DNA from: Pseudocolwellia sp048296855
GTDB lineage: Bacteria; Pseudomonadota; Gammaproteobacteria; Enterobacterales; Alteromonadaceae
NCBI GenBank assembly: GCA_048296855.1
Contig: CP182631.1
Strand: one strand, 5' to 3'
DNA: 64,000 nucleotides
The notes under the pieces are model-generated. The model worked only from the letters and a program-made list of their open reading frames with translations, searched no databases and had not been told where the DNA came from. Both the position numbers and the translations under genes were made by a program. Below, piece by piece: positions 54,562 through 63,909 of this stretch (its first letter is position 1; each line of letters begins with the position of its first letter).

Positions 54562-54681
54562 AACGCCTCTTTATCATTGGTGTTCACTTTTCACCTAAGT
54601 GAAAAGTGAATTTTTGCTTCAATGGTCTAGTGAGTTAATTCCTTTAAATGCTGAGTAACTCCATTATTTAATGGAATCGTA

Positions 54682-56616
54682 CTATGAAGATTTTCTTACA
54701 CGTAAATACCATTCAGATAAGAGTCTTACTTGTTTTTGGGTATAGCCTTTACTCATCATTCGCTCAACGAAGTCGTCATGTTTTTGTTGATCGTCTGTTG
54801 ATGTTTTAGTGTTAAAGGAAATAACAGGTAGTAAGTCTTCAGTATTCGAGAACATTTTTTTCTCGATTACTGTGCGGAGTTTTTCATAACTTGTCCATGC
54901 CGGATTTTTGCCATTGTTGTTGGCTTTGGCCCGTAGAACAAAATTAACTATTTCATTCCTGAAGTCTTTAGGATTACTAATACCTGCTGGTTTCTCTATT
55001 TTTTCTAGTTCATTATTCAACGCTTCTCTATCAAATAATTGACCCGTTTCAGCATCGCGGTATTCTTGATCTTGAATCCAAAAATCAGCGTAGGTTACGT
55101 AACGATCGAAAATGTTTTGCCCGTATTCAGAGTAAGATTCTAAATAGGCGGTCTGAATTTCTTTACCTATAAATTCAATATATTGTTGTGATAGATAACC
55201 TTTAATAAATTCTAAATAACGTTCGGAGGTTTCTTGCGGAAGTTGTTCACGTTCTATTTGTTGCTCTAATACATAAAATAAATGTACTGGGTTTGCGGCA
55301 ACTTCCATATGATCAAAGTTAAATACGCGTGATAATATTTTGAAGGCGAACCGAGTCGATAATCCCGACATGCCTTCGTCCATACCCGCGTAGTCTTTAT
55401 ATTCTTGATAAGACTTAGCTTTAGGATCGGTATCTTTAAGACTTTCTCCATCGTAAACACGCATTTTTGAGTAAATACTAGAATTTTCTGGCTCTTTTAA
55501 ACGTGATAATACTGAAAACTGGGCCAGTGTTTCTAATGTGTCTGGAGCACATTGAGCATCAGAAAGTTCGCTGTGTTCAAGTAGTTTTTTGTAAATTTTC
55601 ACCTCTTCACTTACTCGCATACAGTAAGGTACTTTTACAATGTAAACACGATCGAGAAAGGCTTCGTTGTTTTTGTTGTTTCTGAAGGTCTGCCATTCAG
55701 ACTCGTTTGAATGGGCAAGTAATATGCCGTTAAAGGGGAGGGCAGATAAGCCTTCGGTTGGATTGTAATTACCTTCTTGAGTGGCTGTAAGTAGAGGATG
55801 TAAAACCTTGATGGGGGCTTTAAACATTTCTACAAATTCCATTAAACCTTGGTTAGCTCTACATAAAGCACCTGAATAGCTATAAGCGTCTGGATCATTT
55901 TGTGCAAAATGCTCTAGTTGTCTTATGTCTACCTTGCCAACTAATGCTGAAATGTCTTGGTTGTTGTCATCACCAGGTTCTGTTTTAGCAATTGCTATTT
56001 GATCAAGAATTGATGGATAAAGCTTTAATACTTCAAACTTGGTTATATCGCCTTCAAATTCATGTAAACGTTTGGCTGCCCAAGGTGAAATTATAGTATT
56101 TAAGTATCTTTCGGGAATGTTGTATTCGTCTTTTAATATTTTTCCATCAGCGTTCGCATCAAATAAACAGAAAGGGTGATCATTCACTGGGCTACGCTCA
56201 CCATTAACGCTAAGCACATAAATCGGTTTTTTTTGCATAAGTGCTTTTAGCTTTTCAGCAAGCGATGATTTACCGCCACCAACAGGGCCAAGTAAATATA
56301 AAATTTGTTTTTGTTCTTCTAAGCCTTGAGAGGCATGTTTAAGGTAGGAAACAATTTGTTCAATAGCTTCTTCCATGCCATAAAATTCTTTAAAGGCAGG
56401 GTAACGAGAAATAACTCTGTTTGAAAATATACGGCTTAATCTAGGCTCTTTTGAAGTGTCGATCATCTCTGGTTCGCCAATCGCATTTAACAGACGTTCT
56501 GATGCGCTGATATAGGCATTTTTGTCTGTACGACAGATTTCAAGAAATTCTTGAATGGTAAACTTTTCTTCCTTCGCTAAATCGTACCTTGATTGATAAT
56601 GTTGAAAAATACTCAT
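54682..56616 (-). CDS. yeaG: PrkA-type serine protein kinase YeaG
   Basis: The 644-residue protein has an N-terminal AAA+ domain with Walker A GPVGGGKS (residues 110-117) and conserved GEPEMIDTSKEPRLSRIFSN (about 47-66), and a C-terminal PrkA kinase-like domain (residues about 380-640). PrkA proteins are described as Ser/Thr kinases; ATPase or Lon-like activity has also been proposed for the AAA part. It is the first gene of the yeaG-yeaH-ycgB module. CTCC (GGAGG on the minus strand) lies just upstream of its start, a strong ribosome site. Confidence 0.96.
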   Translation of the reverse strand: MSIFQHYQSRYDLAKEEKFTIQEFLEICRTDKNAYISASERLLNAIGEPEMIDTSKEPRLSRIFSNRVISRYPAFKEFYGMEEAIEQIVSYLKHASQGLEEQKQILYLLGPVGGGKSSLAEKLKALMQKKPIYVLSVNGERSPVNDHPFCLFDANADGKILKDEYNIPERYLNTIISPWAAKRLHEFEGDITKFEVLKLYPSILDQIAIAKTEPGDDNNQDISALVGKVDIRQLEHFAQNDPDAYSYSGALCRANQGLMEFVEMFKAPIKVLHPLLTATQEGNYNPTEGLSALPFNGILLAHSNESEWQTFRNNKNNEAFLDRVYIVKVPYCMRVSEEVKIYKKLLEHSELSDAQCAPDTLETLAQFSVLSRLKEPENSSIYSKMRVYDGESLKDTDPKAKSYQEYKDYAGMDEGMSGLSTRFAFKILSRVFNFDHMEVAANPVHLFYVLEQQIEREQLPQETSERYLEFIKGYLSQQYIEFIGKEIQTAYLESYSEYGQNIFDRYVTYADFWIQDQEYRDAETGQLFDREALNNELEKIEKPAGISNPKDFRNEIVNFVLRAKANNNGKNPAWTSYEKLRTVIEKKMFSNTEDLLPVISFNTKTSTDDQQKHDDFVERMMSKGYTQKQVRLLSEWYLRVRKSS

Positions 56617-56794
56617 GCTAACCTCCAGAAACTTAAGTTATGCTTGAAAGGAGTTGTAATACTAATTTCACGAATGAAACCAGTTTAAAGATTAAAAACC
56701 CTTATCTTTAAGACTAGTAGAAAGTTATAAAGTTGCGTATAAAAATTAAATGAAAATTGAATTAATTCAAAGGAAAGCCTTAAAACAGGCTTAT

Positions 56795-56841
56795 TAAATA
56801 GTTATATTAGACATAATGGCTTATCTCTAATTCTGGTTATT
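56795..56841. repeat. 47-bp repeat shared with 44521-44567
   Basis: TAAATAGTTATATTAGACAT followed by AATGGCTTATCTCTAATTC and TGGTTATTG. It lies in the 379-base gap between yeaG and the M13 peptidase, where nothing else but a hairpin is seen. Confidence 0.4.
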
Positions 56842-56945
56842 GAATAAATAGTGACTCTGAGAATGTTATTTTTTAAAGAGAGGAAAGGTTGGAACTGTTT
56901 TGTCGCAGGGGTTAAGATTTTATCTAAAATTATGGATTAGTGTTA

Positions 56946-56984
56946 TTCAAACCGACTTAAAAGTGATGATTAAGTCGGTTTGAA
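56946..56984 (-). terminator. Hairpin after the M13 peptidase gene
   Basis: TTCAAACCGACTTA pairs with TAAGTCGGTTTGAA (14 pairs, ten-base loop), 12 bases past the peptidase stop on the minus strand. No T-run follows, so termination or mRNA protection are both possible. Confidence 0.6.
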
Positions 56985-56995
56985 CACGTAAAGTA

Positions 56996-59065
56996 TTACC
57001 AAATTTTTACGCGTTTTTCTGGTGCAATATACATTTTGTCACCTTCTTTAACATTAAAAGCCTTATAAAACTCAGGCATGTTTGATAACGAACCTAATGC
57101 TCTAAATTCTCCTGGTGAATGAGGATCTGTTGCTACTCTATTTCGCATTGACTTTTCTACCGTTTTTGAACGCCAAATTTGAGCGTACCCCATAAAGAAT
57201 CGTTGATCACCCGTTAAGCCATCAATAACAGGAGCTTCTTTACCATTCAAAGAAGTTTTATATGCTTTATAGGCGATAGTTACACCTGATAGGTCTCCAA
57301 TGTTTTCACCTAAGGTTAATTCACCGTTAACGTGTAAATCGTCAAAAACTGCGTAACTGTTGTACTGAGCAACAAGGTTGTCTGAACGCTCTTTAAAGGC
57401 CGCTAAATCTTTGTCTGTCCACCAGTTTCTTAAATTACCTTCGGCATCATATTTACTGCCTTGGTCATCAAAACCGTGTCCCATTTCATGGCCAATAACA
57501 GCGCCAATACCGCCATAGTTAACAGCATCGTCAGCTGCCATGTTGAAAAATGGTGGTTGTAGAATAGCTGCAGGGAAAACAATTTCATTTACCGTTGGGT
57601 TGTAATAAGCATTAACGGTTTGAGGTGTCATTCCCCATTCCCATTTACGGATTGGGCCGCCTAGTTTTTCTACTTCTTTTTTGTGAGTAATTTCTCCAGA
57701 ACGAATGATATTACCAACGAGATCATTTGCTTTAATTGTTAGAGCTGAATAATCTTCCCATTTGTCTGGATATCCAATTTTAGGTGTAAATGCAGCAAGT
57801 TTTACATGGGCTGCTTTTTTAGTGTCTAAAGACATCCAATCTAATTCGTCAATGCTGCTACCGTATGCTGCTCTTAAGTTTTCTACCAGTTGGCTCATTC
57901 TTGATTTAGCTTGTGGAGTAAAGTGTTTAGCAACATAAACCTTACCGATAACTTCGCCTAAGTTGTTGTTAACTGTTGATACACCTCGTTTCCACATTGG
58001 GCGTTGCTCTTCGCGACCACTTAATTGTTTTGAAAAGAAATCAAAATCTTCGTTATCTAATTCAGCGGTTAAGTATGAAGAAAATTTACTCAAGGTGTGA
58101 AATGTTAAATAGGTTTGCCAATCAGCCACAGAGGTTGTATTGAACACTTGGCCAAAACCTGCGGCGTAATCGGGTTGATTAACAATAAGGTCGTTTTGTT
58201 GAGAAACACCAATTGCATCTAAGTAAGTTACCCAGTCAAATTCGCTAGTTACCGCTTTATCTAAGTCAGATACGTTAAACTTGTTATAACGTTTTTCGCT
58301 ATCTCTTGTTTGCACGCGAGTCCAATGATATTCAGCTAACTTTGTCTCTATCGCCATAATTGACTGTGCTGCTGCTTTCCCATTTGGAAGCTTAGCTAAA
58401 TCAAACATTTTTTCTATATGAGCTACATAACCTTGGCGAAGTTTTACGAAGCGTTCTTCTTCATTAAAATAATAATCTTTGTCAGGTAAACCTAAACCAC
58501 TTTGCCAAACATGCGTGGCGTAGCGGCTAGAATCTTTAGCGTCTACACCAATATAAAATTCAAAGGGTGTTGTAATGCCTACCGCTTGATATTGACCAAA
58601 AAAACGCGCGATATCTTGTTTGCTTTTAAGGTTGTTAATGGACGTTAGAATTGATGATATAGGTTTAATGCCTAAAGCATTTCGTGTATCAATATCAGTA
58701 AACGACTTAAATAGATCAGCCACTTTTTGCTCATCACTACCGGCTTTAAGGTTTTGTTGTTTTGCTAACTCTTCAATAATAGCTTTAACGTTATCGTCAG
58801 CATCATCGCGCAGATCGTAAAAAGATCCTATTGCGGTTTTATCGCTAGGGATAGTTGATGTTTTTAACCAGCCTCCGTTAACATATTGATAAAAATTATC
58901 TTGTGGGCGAACTTCTGCATCAATATTGGCTTTTGTTACGCCTGATACTAATACTTTGTTTGGCGCTGTTTGGGCTTGAGTGTTTTTATTCGTGGGTTCA
59001 GATGTTTGATTACAGCCTGAAAGTAATATAGATGTGCAAATAGCACTCGCTATCAATGTTTTCAT
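56996..59065 (-). CDS. M13-family (neprilysin-like) zinc metallopeptidase, lipoprotein
   Basis: The 689-residue protein has a lipobox LSGC near residue 18, the M13 N-terminal domain starting at DNFYQYVNGGWLKTSTIP, and the catalytic domain with H526-E527-M-G-H530, the third zinc ligand in GENIGDLSG, NAYYNPTVNEIVFPAAILQPP upstream, and the C-terminal W of VKIW. M13 enzymes cleave small peptides; bacterial members such as PepO act on peptides up to about 35 residues. As a lipoprotein it should work in the periplasm or at the outer membrane. It adds to the exported peptidases of this window. Confidence 0.93.
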   Translation of the reverse strand: MKTLIASAICTSILLSGCNQTSEPTNKNTQAQTAPNKVLVSGVTKANIDAEVRPQDNFYQYVNGGWLKTSTIPSDKTAIGSFYDLRDDADDNVKAIIEELAKQQNLKAGSDEQKVADLFKSFTDIDTRNALGIKPISSILTSINNLKSKQDIARFFGQYQAVGITTPFEFYIGVDAKDSSRYATHVWQSGLGLPDKDYYFNEEERFVKLRQGYVAHIEKMFDLAKLPNGKAAAQSIMAIETKLAEYHWTRVQTRDSEKRYNKFNVSDLDKAVTSEFDWVTYLDAIGVSQQNDLIVNQPDYAAGFGQVFNTTSVADWQTYLTFHTLSKFSSYLTAELDNEDFDFFSKQLSGREEQRPMWKRGVSTVNNNLGEVIGKVYVAKHFTPQAKSRMSQLVENLRAAYGSSIDELDWMSLDTKKAAHVKLAAFTPKIGYPDKWEDYSALTIKANDLVGNIIRSGEITHKKEVEKLGGPIRKWEWGMTPQTVNAYYNPTVNEIVFPAAILQPPFFNMAADDAVNYGGIGAVIGHEMGHGFDDQGSKYDAEGNLRNWWTDKDLAAFKERSDNLVAQYNSYAVFDDLHVNGELTLGENIGDLSGVTIAYKAYKTSLNGKEAPVIDGLTGDQRFFMGYAQIWRSKTVEKSMRNRVATDPHSPGEFRALGSLSNMPEFYKAFNVKEGDKMYIAPEKRVKIW

Positions 59066-59092
59066 GTGGTTACTCTTAATAATTGTTAATTA

Positions 59093-59181
59093 GGGGCTGT
59101 TAAACTTTCGAGATTACTTATACCGCAACAGCTGTGCCCTTTTAGGGTATTTAACGCTTAACTCTAAAGATAAACAGCTCT
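59093..59181. repeat. Small repeat element with inverted ends, family 2 (89-bp copy)
   Basis: GGGGCTGTTAAACTTT at the left is mirrored by AAAGATAAACAGCTCT at the right (59166-59181). CGAGATTACTTATACC in its left half resembles the same part of the 2496 copy. It lies 28 bases upstream of the M13 peptidase start. Confidence 0.5.
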
Positions 59182-59287
59182 AGTTATTTAAGCTATATAT
59201 TTTTATAACAAAGCTAAATATTTTTATAAAACGCGATACGACCATTGGTGATAAAAACGAGCTGAGTTATTTATTCATTCATTAGAA

Positions 59288-59326
59288 AATAACTTACTCA
59301 TTTTTTCTCAAAGAGAGTAAGTTATT
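59288..59326 (-). terminator. Hairpin after the ThrE-like gene
   Basis: AATAACTTACTC pairs with GAGTAAGTTATT (12 pairs, 15-base loop), 41 bases past the stop on the minus strand, followed there by TTTTC. It is a moderate terminator candidate. Confidence 0.55.
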
Positions 59327-59366
59327 CAGATGGATAAAAAGTTATTTTATATTATAGACTTTTAAA

Positions 59367-60593
59367 TTAAAGAATTTTACGAGCAGGGAATGCCACGTTT
59401 GAGAATATTAGCCCAGCAACTAATGACATAAAAATAAGGAAGGTTTGTGATCCTAAATCATTTGAGTTCAACATGTTTTGTCCTGAAACTGCGGTATTTA
59501 AGCCAATATATACTTTACTTCCAGGTACTAAAAGAACAAGGCCGAGTAGTTTTACAACGCTTGAAGGTAGGTTGGTAATTCTTGAAAATAAATTACTGTA
59601 TAAGCCTAAAGCAAAAGCTCCCACAAAAGCACTTAGCGGACCACCTAAATAGAGTGCAGCCCAAACACTAGCAGCATAAGCTATGTAACCAGATAGAATG
59701 CCCCAAGGCGCATCTTTTAAACGTGCTTTAAATAGCACAACTAAACTAGCTGATAGTGCGGTTACCGCTAACCAAGGAGTCCAAGACGGAATCAATGTCG
59801 ATTGGATCATTTCTACTTCTCCCCACATTAATCGTCCTATCGCTAAACCTAAGAAACCACCAAAATACAGTTTGAATAGCGACATTAATGCATCCATTAT
59901 TCTAGCAGTACCGGATATTAAATTTCTGGCGGCAAGCTCGGATAAGCCAAGAGTTAAAGCTAAACCAGGAATAAAGGCAATAATACTCGATAGAATAACT
60001 AAAGAAGTATTTAAGCTTGGATCTATCAAGGTTATAGCTGAAGCAAGTATTGCCACAGTAAGAGCTGAAATAGGTTCCAGCATGTCGGTTACTCGTCGAG
60101 AAAACTCTCCCCATAGTACGAATAAGTACACGACTAAGCCTAAAAGAGCCGACCAAAAAACATCATTCCAACTTGTATGCATTAGCATAGCAAATGCACC
60201 ACTTGAGCCACCAAAGGCTAAAAATGTTAAAAAGCGTCCGTATGGTGTGGGTTTCTTTTCTATTTCGTCTAAACGTTCAATAGACTCTGACAAAGTTCGT
60301 TGTCCAGAGCTTAATTCATCAACTAATTCATCTGTTCTTGCTAACGAGCCTAAGTCTAGCTCACCAGGGCTTACACGTATTACATGAGCGTATTCTTGTT
60401 CGTCATCTGTTTCTGATAAAACAAAAGTAAGAGAAGTAGGTGTTATTAAAAAGCACGAATCTAAACCCAGAAAAATAGAAACATTATGTAAATGCGCTTC
60501 AAGACGATAAGCCGGAGTACCAAATTTATGAAGCGCTTTGCCTAACTTGATAATAAAGCGTCTTTTTTCTTCGAAGTCTAAACCGTGATCCAT
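59367..60593 (-). CDS. ThrE-family threonine/serine exporter
   Basis: The 408-residue protein joins the two halves that are separate in E. coli (YjjP and YjjB). Residues about 1-125 are cytoplasmic (FIIKLGKALHKFGTPAYRLE, ITPTSLTFVL). About 130-260 is the DUF1212/ThrE membrane part (FIPGLALTLGLSELAARNLISG), and about 270-405 the ThrE_2 (DUF3815) part (FVGAFALGLYSNLFSR, LVLLVPGSKVYIGLN). Ten hydrophobic helices are expected. ThrE of Corynebacterium exports threonine and serine; YjjPB exports succinate in E. coli, so small metabolite export is safe but the substrate is open. Confidence 0.9.
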   Translation of the reverse strand: MDHGLDFEEKRRFIIKLGKALHKFGTPAYRLEAHLHNVSIFLGLDSCFLITPTSLTFVLSETDDEQEYAHVIRVSPGELDLGSLARTDELVDELSSGQRTLSESIERLDEIEKKPTPYGRFLTFLAFGGSSGAFAMLMHTSWNDVFWSALLGLVVYLFVLWGEFSRRVTDMLEPISALTVAILASAITLIDPSLNTSLVILSSIIAFIPGLALTLGLSELAARNLISGTARIMDALMSLFKLYFGGFLGLAIGRLMWGEVEMIQSTLIPSWTPWLAVTALSASLVVLFKARLKDAPWGILSGYIAYAASVWAALYLGGPLSAFVGAFALGLYSNLFSRITNLPSSVVKLLGLVLLVPGSKVYIGLNTAVSGQNMLNSNDLGSQTFLIFMSLVAGLIFSNVAFPARKIL

Positions 60594-60729
60594 GAATGGT
60601 ATTCCTAATATTTTAGTAAGGTATATTATACTAATTTGAATAATAAATTGTTCTGAATATTTTATTTAATATTCGTGTATTTCTGTAAAATGTATTGAAT
60701 CTAAAACTTAGCTTGATAAGGATTAATTT

Positions 60730-60903
60730 ATGGTGCTTCTGGTTATTTTGTTAATTATTTTTGCTGCGGTTGCTTTGATGGTGATTTTGGGGGAGCGTTT
60801 TGGTAAGCCAATGGAGCAGGAGCAACAATCTAAGTTGTCTAAAATTGCAGCTGTAGCGTGTTTTATATTGATTATTTCTTTAGTTATTAAAGAAATGTTT
60901 TAA
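60730..60903 (+). CDS. Small two-helix membrane protein, 57 residues
   Basis: ATG 60730 has AAGGA at 60718-60722, seven bases upstream, and the frame ends at TAA 60901-60903. The protein starts with a hydrophobic helix (VLLVILLIIFAAVALMVIL), has a short charged loop (GERFGKPMEQEQQSKLSK), and ends with a second helix (IAAVACFILIISLVI) and KEMF. The hydrophobic-charged-hydrophobic pattern with a good ribosome site makes it a likely real gene. I know no family. It lies between the divergently placed ThrE-like gene and the convergent NRDE gene. Confidence 0.72.
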   Translation: MVLLVILLIIFAAVALMVILGERFGKPMEQEQQSKLSKIAAVACFILIISLVIKEMF

Positions 60904-60932
60904 AGCTGATGGGGATTTAGCATTAAGTAACC

Positions 60933-61727
60933 TCAACTTGGGGTAAACAATGTTTTTAATGAAAATTGTTGATAACTTGCTTTATCGCCAGAGGGTAGAT
61001 AAGTGCATTCTGTGATTTCAACATTATTGTTGAGGTCTTTGGTAATTATAATCGTTGAGCGTGTGCCGTAGTCAGGTGAAGTAATAAAGATAGAACTTAG
61101 CAGGGCTTCTCGTTCTGTGGGTAATCCTGTTTTAGGTAAATCTTTAAGTGGTGCTTGAACCGTGTCGTTCATTAGGGCTAATAATAAATCACCATCAAGT
61201 TCATTTTCATGTTTTTCATTTGTAATTAATGCCTTTAGTTTTTGCTGTCCGCGAGTCATTTTTGGCCAACTGTCTGTAAGTGCGCCATTACAAATGCTGT
61301 ATACACCATTATTCATTACGTGTTCTTTTTTATGTACGCTGTCAAAGCAGTAGAGTTTATCTAAATTTCCGTATATTAAATTAAAGCCATTGTAAATATG
61401 ACTATGATTGACAAGGTGTGTTCGAATATTTTCATTTTTAGATGCGATGTTTTCTTCAGATAATGCTTTAAGTACTAAATTACCACGTGACGTTTTGGTG
61501 TTATCAATTAAATGAGGTTGTCTGAAATTAGTGAGTGCTGAAAAATGCTCAGACTGGGTTAACCCTAACCAAGTTCCGCCTGCTTGTAAGTCTTTCCCTG
61601 CTAATATCGAATTTTCAGGCCATACGTGTAAATTTTGTGTTGGTCTTTGGTGAAATTCATCTCTGTTTGCACAGATAATAACGGGATATTTAGGATGTTG
61701 CTTTAAAGCGATAAATAAAATGCACAT
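60933..61727 (-). CDS. NRDE/TANGO2-family protein
   Basis: The 264-residue protein begins MCILFIALKQHPKYPVIICA and has the family signature NRDEFHQRPT directly after, with WPENSILAGKDLQAGGTWLG and LTNFRQP following. The cysteine at residue 2 and this NRDE motif are the hallmark of the TANGO2 group. They suggest an Ntn-hydrolase-type fold, but the function in bacteria is not established; a role in heme handling has been proposed for eukaryotic members. The C-terminal STIIITKD segment is usual. It is convergent with the small membrane protein gene, 29 bases apart. Confidence 0.9.
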   Translation of the reverse strand: MCILFIALKQHPKYPVIICANRDEFHQRPTQNLHVWPENSILAGKDLQAGGTWLGLTQSEHFSALTNFRQPHLIDNTKTSRGNLVLKALSEENIASKNENIRTHLVNHSHIYNGFNLIYGNLDKLYCFDSVHKKEHVMNNGVYSICNGALTDSWPKMTRGQQKLKALITNEKHENELDGDLLLALMNDTVQAPLKDLPKTGLPTEREALLSSIFITSPDYGTRSTIIITKDLNNNVEITECTYLPSGDKASYQQFSLKTLFTPS

Positions 61728-61860
61728 GATTAATTTAATACTACGTTATGTGTGAAAAATATAACCTTAATCGGGATATTCAGGTTAGATAAGTTTAAAA
61801 CCTTAGCGCTATGCTTTAAACTTCATAGTATTAAAGTGAACGAGATGAAACAAGGTGTTT

Positions 61861-62631
61861 ATGTTTGAATTACCCAATATAAATTTAAAAAATAAAGTCT
61901 CTGAAAGTGAGTGGAATACTCGAGTTGATTTAGCTGCTTGTTATCGTTTAGTGACTTTGCATGGCTGGGACGATTTAATTTACACGCATATTTCAGCGCG
62001 TATTCCTGATACAGATTATTACTTAATTAATGCGTTTGGTGTGGCGTTTGACGAAGTAACGGCATCGAACCTTGTAAAAATTGATATAGACGGCAATATT
62101 GTTGATGCTGATTGTCCTTTCGAAATAAACCCTGCCGGCTTTACTATTCATAGTGCGATACATGCTGTTCGACATGACGATATGTGCGTTTTACATCTTC
62201 ATACTAATGCAACTATTGCCGTTGCTAGTGTAGAGGAAGGCTTATTACCGTTAAGTCAGTATTCAATGTTTGCTCTTGCTTCAATGAGCTATCATGATTA
62301 CGAAGGCTTAGCTGTTAACTCTGCTGAAAAAATTAAACTGCAAAACAATTTAGCAGATAAAAACTTTATGCTACTGAAAAATCATGGTGCATTAACACTA
62401 GGTAAAACTATAGGTGATGCCTTTATGCATATGTACGACTTAGCTCGCGCTTGCGAAATTCAAGTGCAAATAATGTCTATGGGCATGAAACCTAATTATG
62501 TAGATCAAAGCATTATTGATGGTATTAAGGCCCAAGCTAATATTGTGCATACGGGATTAACGGGTGGACAAAAAGCTTGGCCTGCTATGTTAAGACGGGT
62601 GTATAAACACGATCCCAGTTTTGCTCAATAA
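61861..62631 (+). CDS. Class II aldolase/adducin-family protein
   Basis: The start is ATG 61861 with AAGG five bases upstream; the in-frame GTG at 61855 overlaps that site. The 256-residue protein has GWDDLIYTHISARIP near residue 35, the zinc-binding pair in LHLHTNATIA (about 118) and a third His in LKNHGALTLG (about 177). The acidic residue of the L-fuculose-phosphate aldolase active site is not clearly visible. The family includes sugar phosphate aldolases and decarboxylases. A sugar acid dehydratase gene starts 64 bases later, so a shared sugar acid route is plausible. Confidence 0.88.
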   Translation: MFELPNINLKNKVSESEWNTRVDLAACYRLVTLHGWDDLIYTHISARIPDTDYYLINAFGVAFDEVTASNLVKIDIDGNIVDADCPFEINPAGFTIHSAIHAVRHDDMCVLHLHTNATIAVASVEEGLLPLSQYSMFALASMSYHDYEGLAVNSAEKIKLQNNLADKNFMLLKNHGALTLGKTIGDAFMHMYDLARACEIQVQIMSMGMKPNYVDQSIIDGIKAQANIVHTGLTGGQKAWPAMLRRVYKHDPSFAQ

Positions 62632-62695
62632 GCTTAACGTACCGATTAACAGATATTATAATTTTATTTATTCCCCTTTTTATATAGAGAAACAG

Positions 62696-63871
62696 ATGAA
62701 AGTAACTCACGTAGAAATATTCGATATACATTGTCCTGAACGTCCACCTTGGAATCCTGTTTTTATTCGTATTCATACCGATGAGGGGATAACGGGTGTA
62801 GGTGAAGCGGGTTTAGCTTACGATTGGGGACACAGCGCAGCAGCGGCTATGATTAAAGAAATAGTTGAAGCCGTTTTGATTGGTTACGACCCATTTCAAA
62901 CTGAAAAACTATGGTCGCGTATGTTACGTGAAAGTTTTTGGGGATTAGGTGGTGGCCCTGTTTTATATTCTGCTATGAGTGCTATAGATACAGCCCTTTG
63001 GGATATAAAAGGTAAAGCGTTAGGTGTGCCTGTTTATCAGTTGCTAGGGGGTAAAGTTAACGATGAATTACGTACCTATGCTAGCCAATTACAGTTTGAT
63101 TGGGATACCACCATTACTAAATTAATAGAGCCGCAGCAGTACGCTGAAGCAGCTTTAAAAGCGGTAGCGGAAGGTTACGATGCCGTAAAAGTTGATCCTA
63201 TTGTGTATGATGCAAATGGCGAGTCGTCATTCGATCGCACTAAACTGTTTACTAAACCGCAAATGCGTTTATTTGGTAATCGCTTACGTGCTATTCGCGA
63301 TGCTGTTGGCCCAGATGTAGATATTATTTTTGAATCTCATTCACTCATGGGCGCAGCTTCAGCTATTCAAATGGGCGAAGTGATCGAAGAAGTTGGCTGT
63401 ATGATGTACGAAGAGCCAGTCAATTACTTAAATTCAGCGGTACATAAAAAAGTGGCTGACAACGTAAAAGTGCCTATTGCGGGCGGTGAACGTTTATATC
63501 ATCGTTGGGATGTACGTCCTTATTTTGAAGATCAAAGTATTGATGTGTTACAGCCTGATGTAGGTTTATGTGGCGGTTTTACTGAAGCGAAAAAAGTATG
63601 TGATTACGCCGATGTTTACGATATTCGTATTCAAGCACATGTGTGTGGTGGGCCAGTTGCTACGGCAGCGTCTTTACACTTAGAAACCGCAATTCCTAAC
63701 TTTTTAATTCATGAGCATCATACGTATGCGACTAAGTCTTGGAACCGTGAATTATGTATTCAAGATCCTCAACCTAAAAATGGTATTTTTAAAGTATCTG
63801 AAACACCGGGTATTGGCATTGAATTAAATGACGAAATAGTAAAACGCTCGCCACATGTTGTGGTTAAGTAA
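62696..63871 (+). CDS. Enolase-superfamily (mandelate racemase type) sugar acid dehydratase
   Basis: The start is ATG 62696 (AGAGA upstream, enzyme begins MKVTHVEIFDI); TTG 62621 would overlap the previous gene. The 391-residue protein has base K165 in AVKVDP, metal ligands E213, E239 and E265 with the 26-residue spacing of the mandelate racemase subgroup, the D288/H315 dyad 27 apart, and E340. E213-S-H215 parallels the Asp-x-His of galactonate dehydratase, whose His is a second acid. Dehydration of a sugar acid to a 2-keto-3-deoxy acid is the likely reaction. The companion class II aldolase could act next. The exact sugar is unknown. Confidence 0.87.
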   Translation: MKVTHVEIFDIHCPERPPWNPVFIRIHTDEGITGVGEAGLAYDWGHSAAAAMIKEIVEAVLIGYDPFQTEKLWSRMLRESFWGLGGGPVLYSAMSAIDTALWDIKGKALGVPVYQLLGGKVNDELRTYASQLQFDWDTTITKLIEPQQYAEAALKAVAEGYDAVKVDPIVYDANGESSFDRTKLFTKPQMRLFGNRLRAIRDAVGPDVDIIFESHSLMGAASAIQMGEVIEEVGCMMYEEPVNYLNSAVHKKVADNVKVPIAGGERLYHRWDVRPYFEDQSIDVLQPDVGLCGGFTEAKKVCDYADVYDIRIQAHVCGGPVATAASLHLETAIPNFLIHEHHTYATKSWNRELCIQDPQPKNGIFKVSETPGIGIELNDEIVKRSPHVVVK

Positions 63872-63909
63872 ACGTAAATTAAGTCGATGTTAATTAAAAG
63901 TCAGTCAGA

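Noticed and set aside
56617..56995. Sigma-54 promoter upstream of yeaG
   Set aside because: No TGGCAC-N5-TTGCA-like match was seen on the minus strand in this gap.
59698..60387. 229-codon plus-strand ORF inside the ThrE-like gene
   Set aside because: It is antisense to a well-supported membrane protein gene; its composition is the shadow of that gene's codons.
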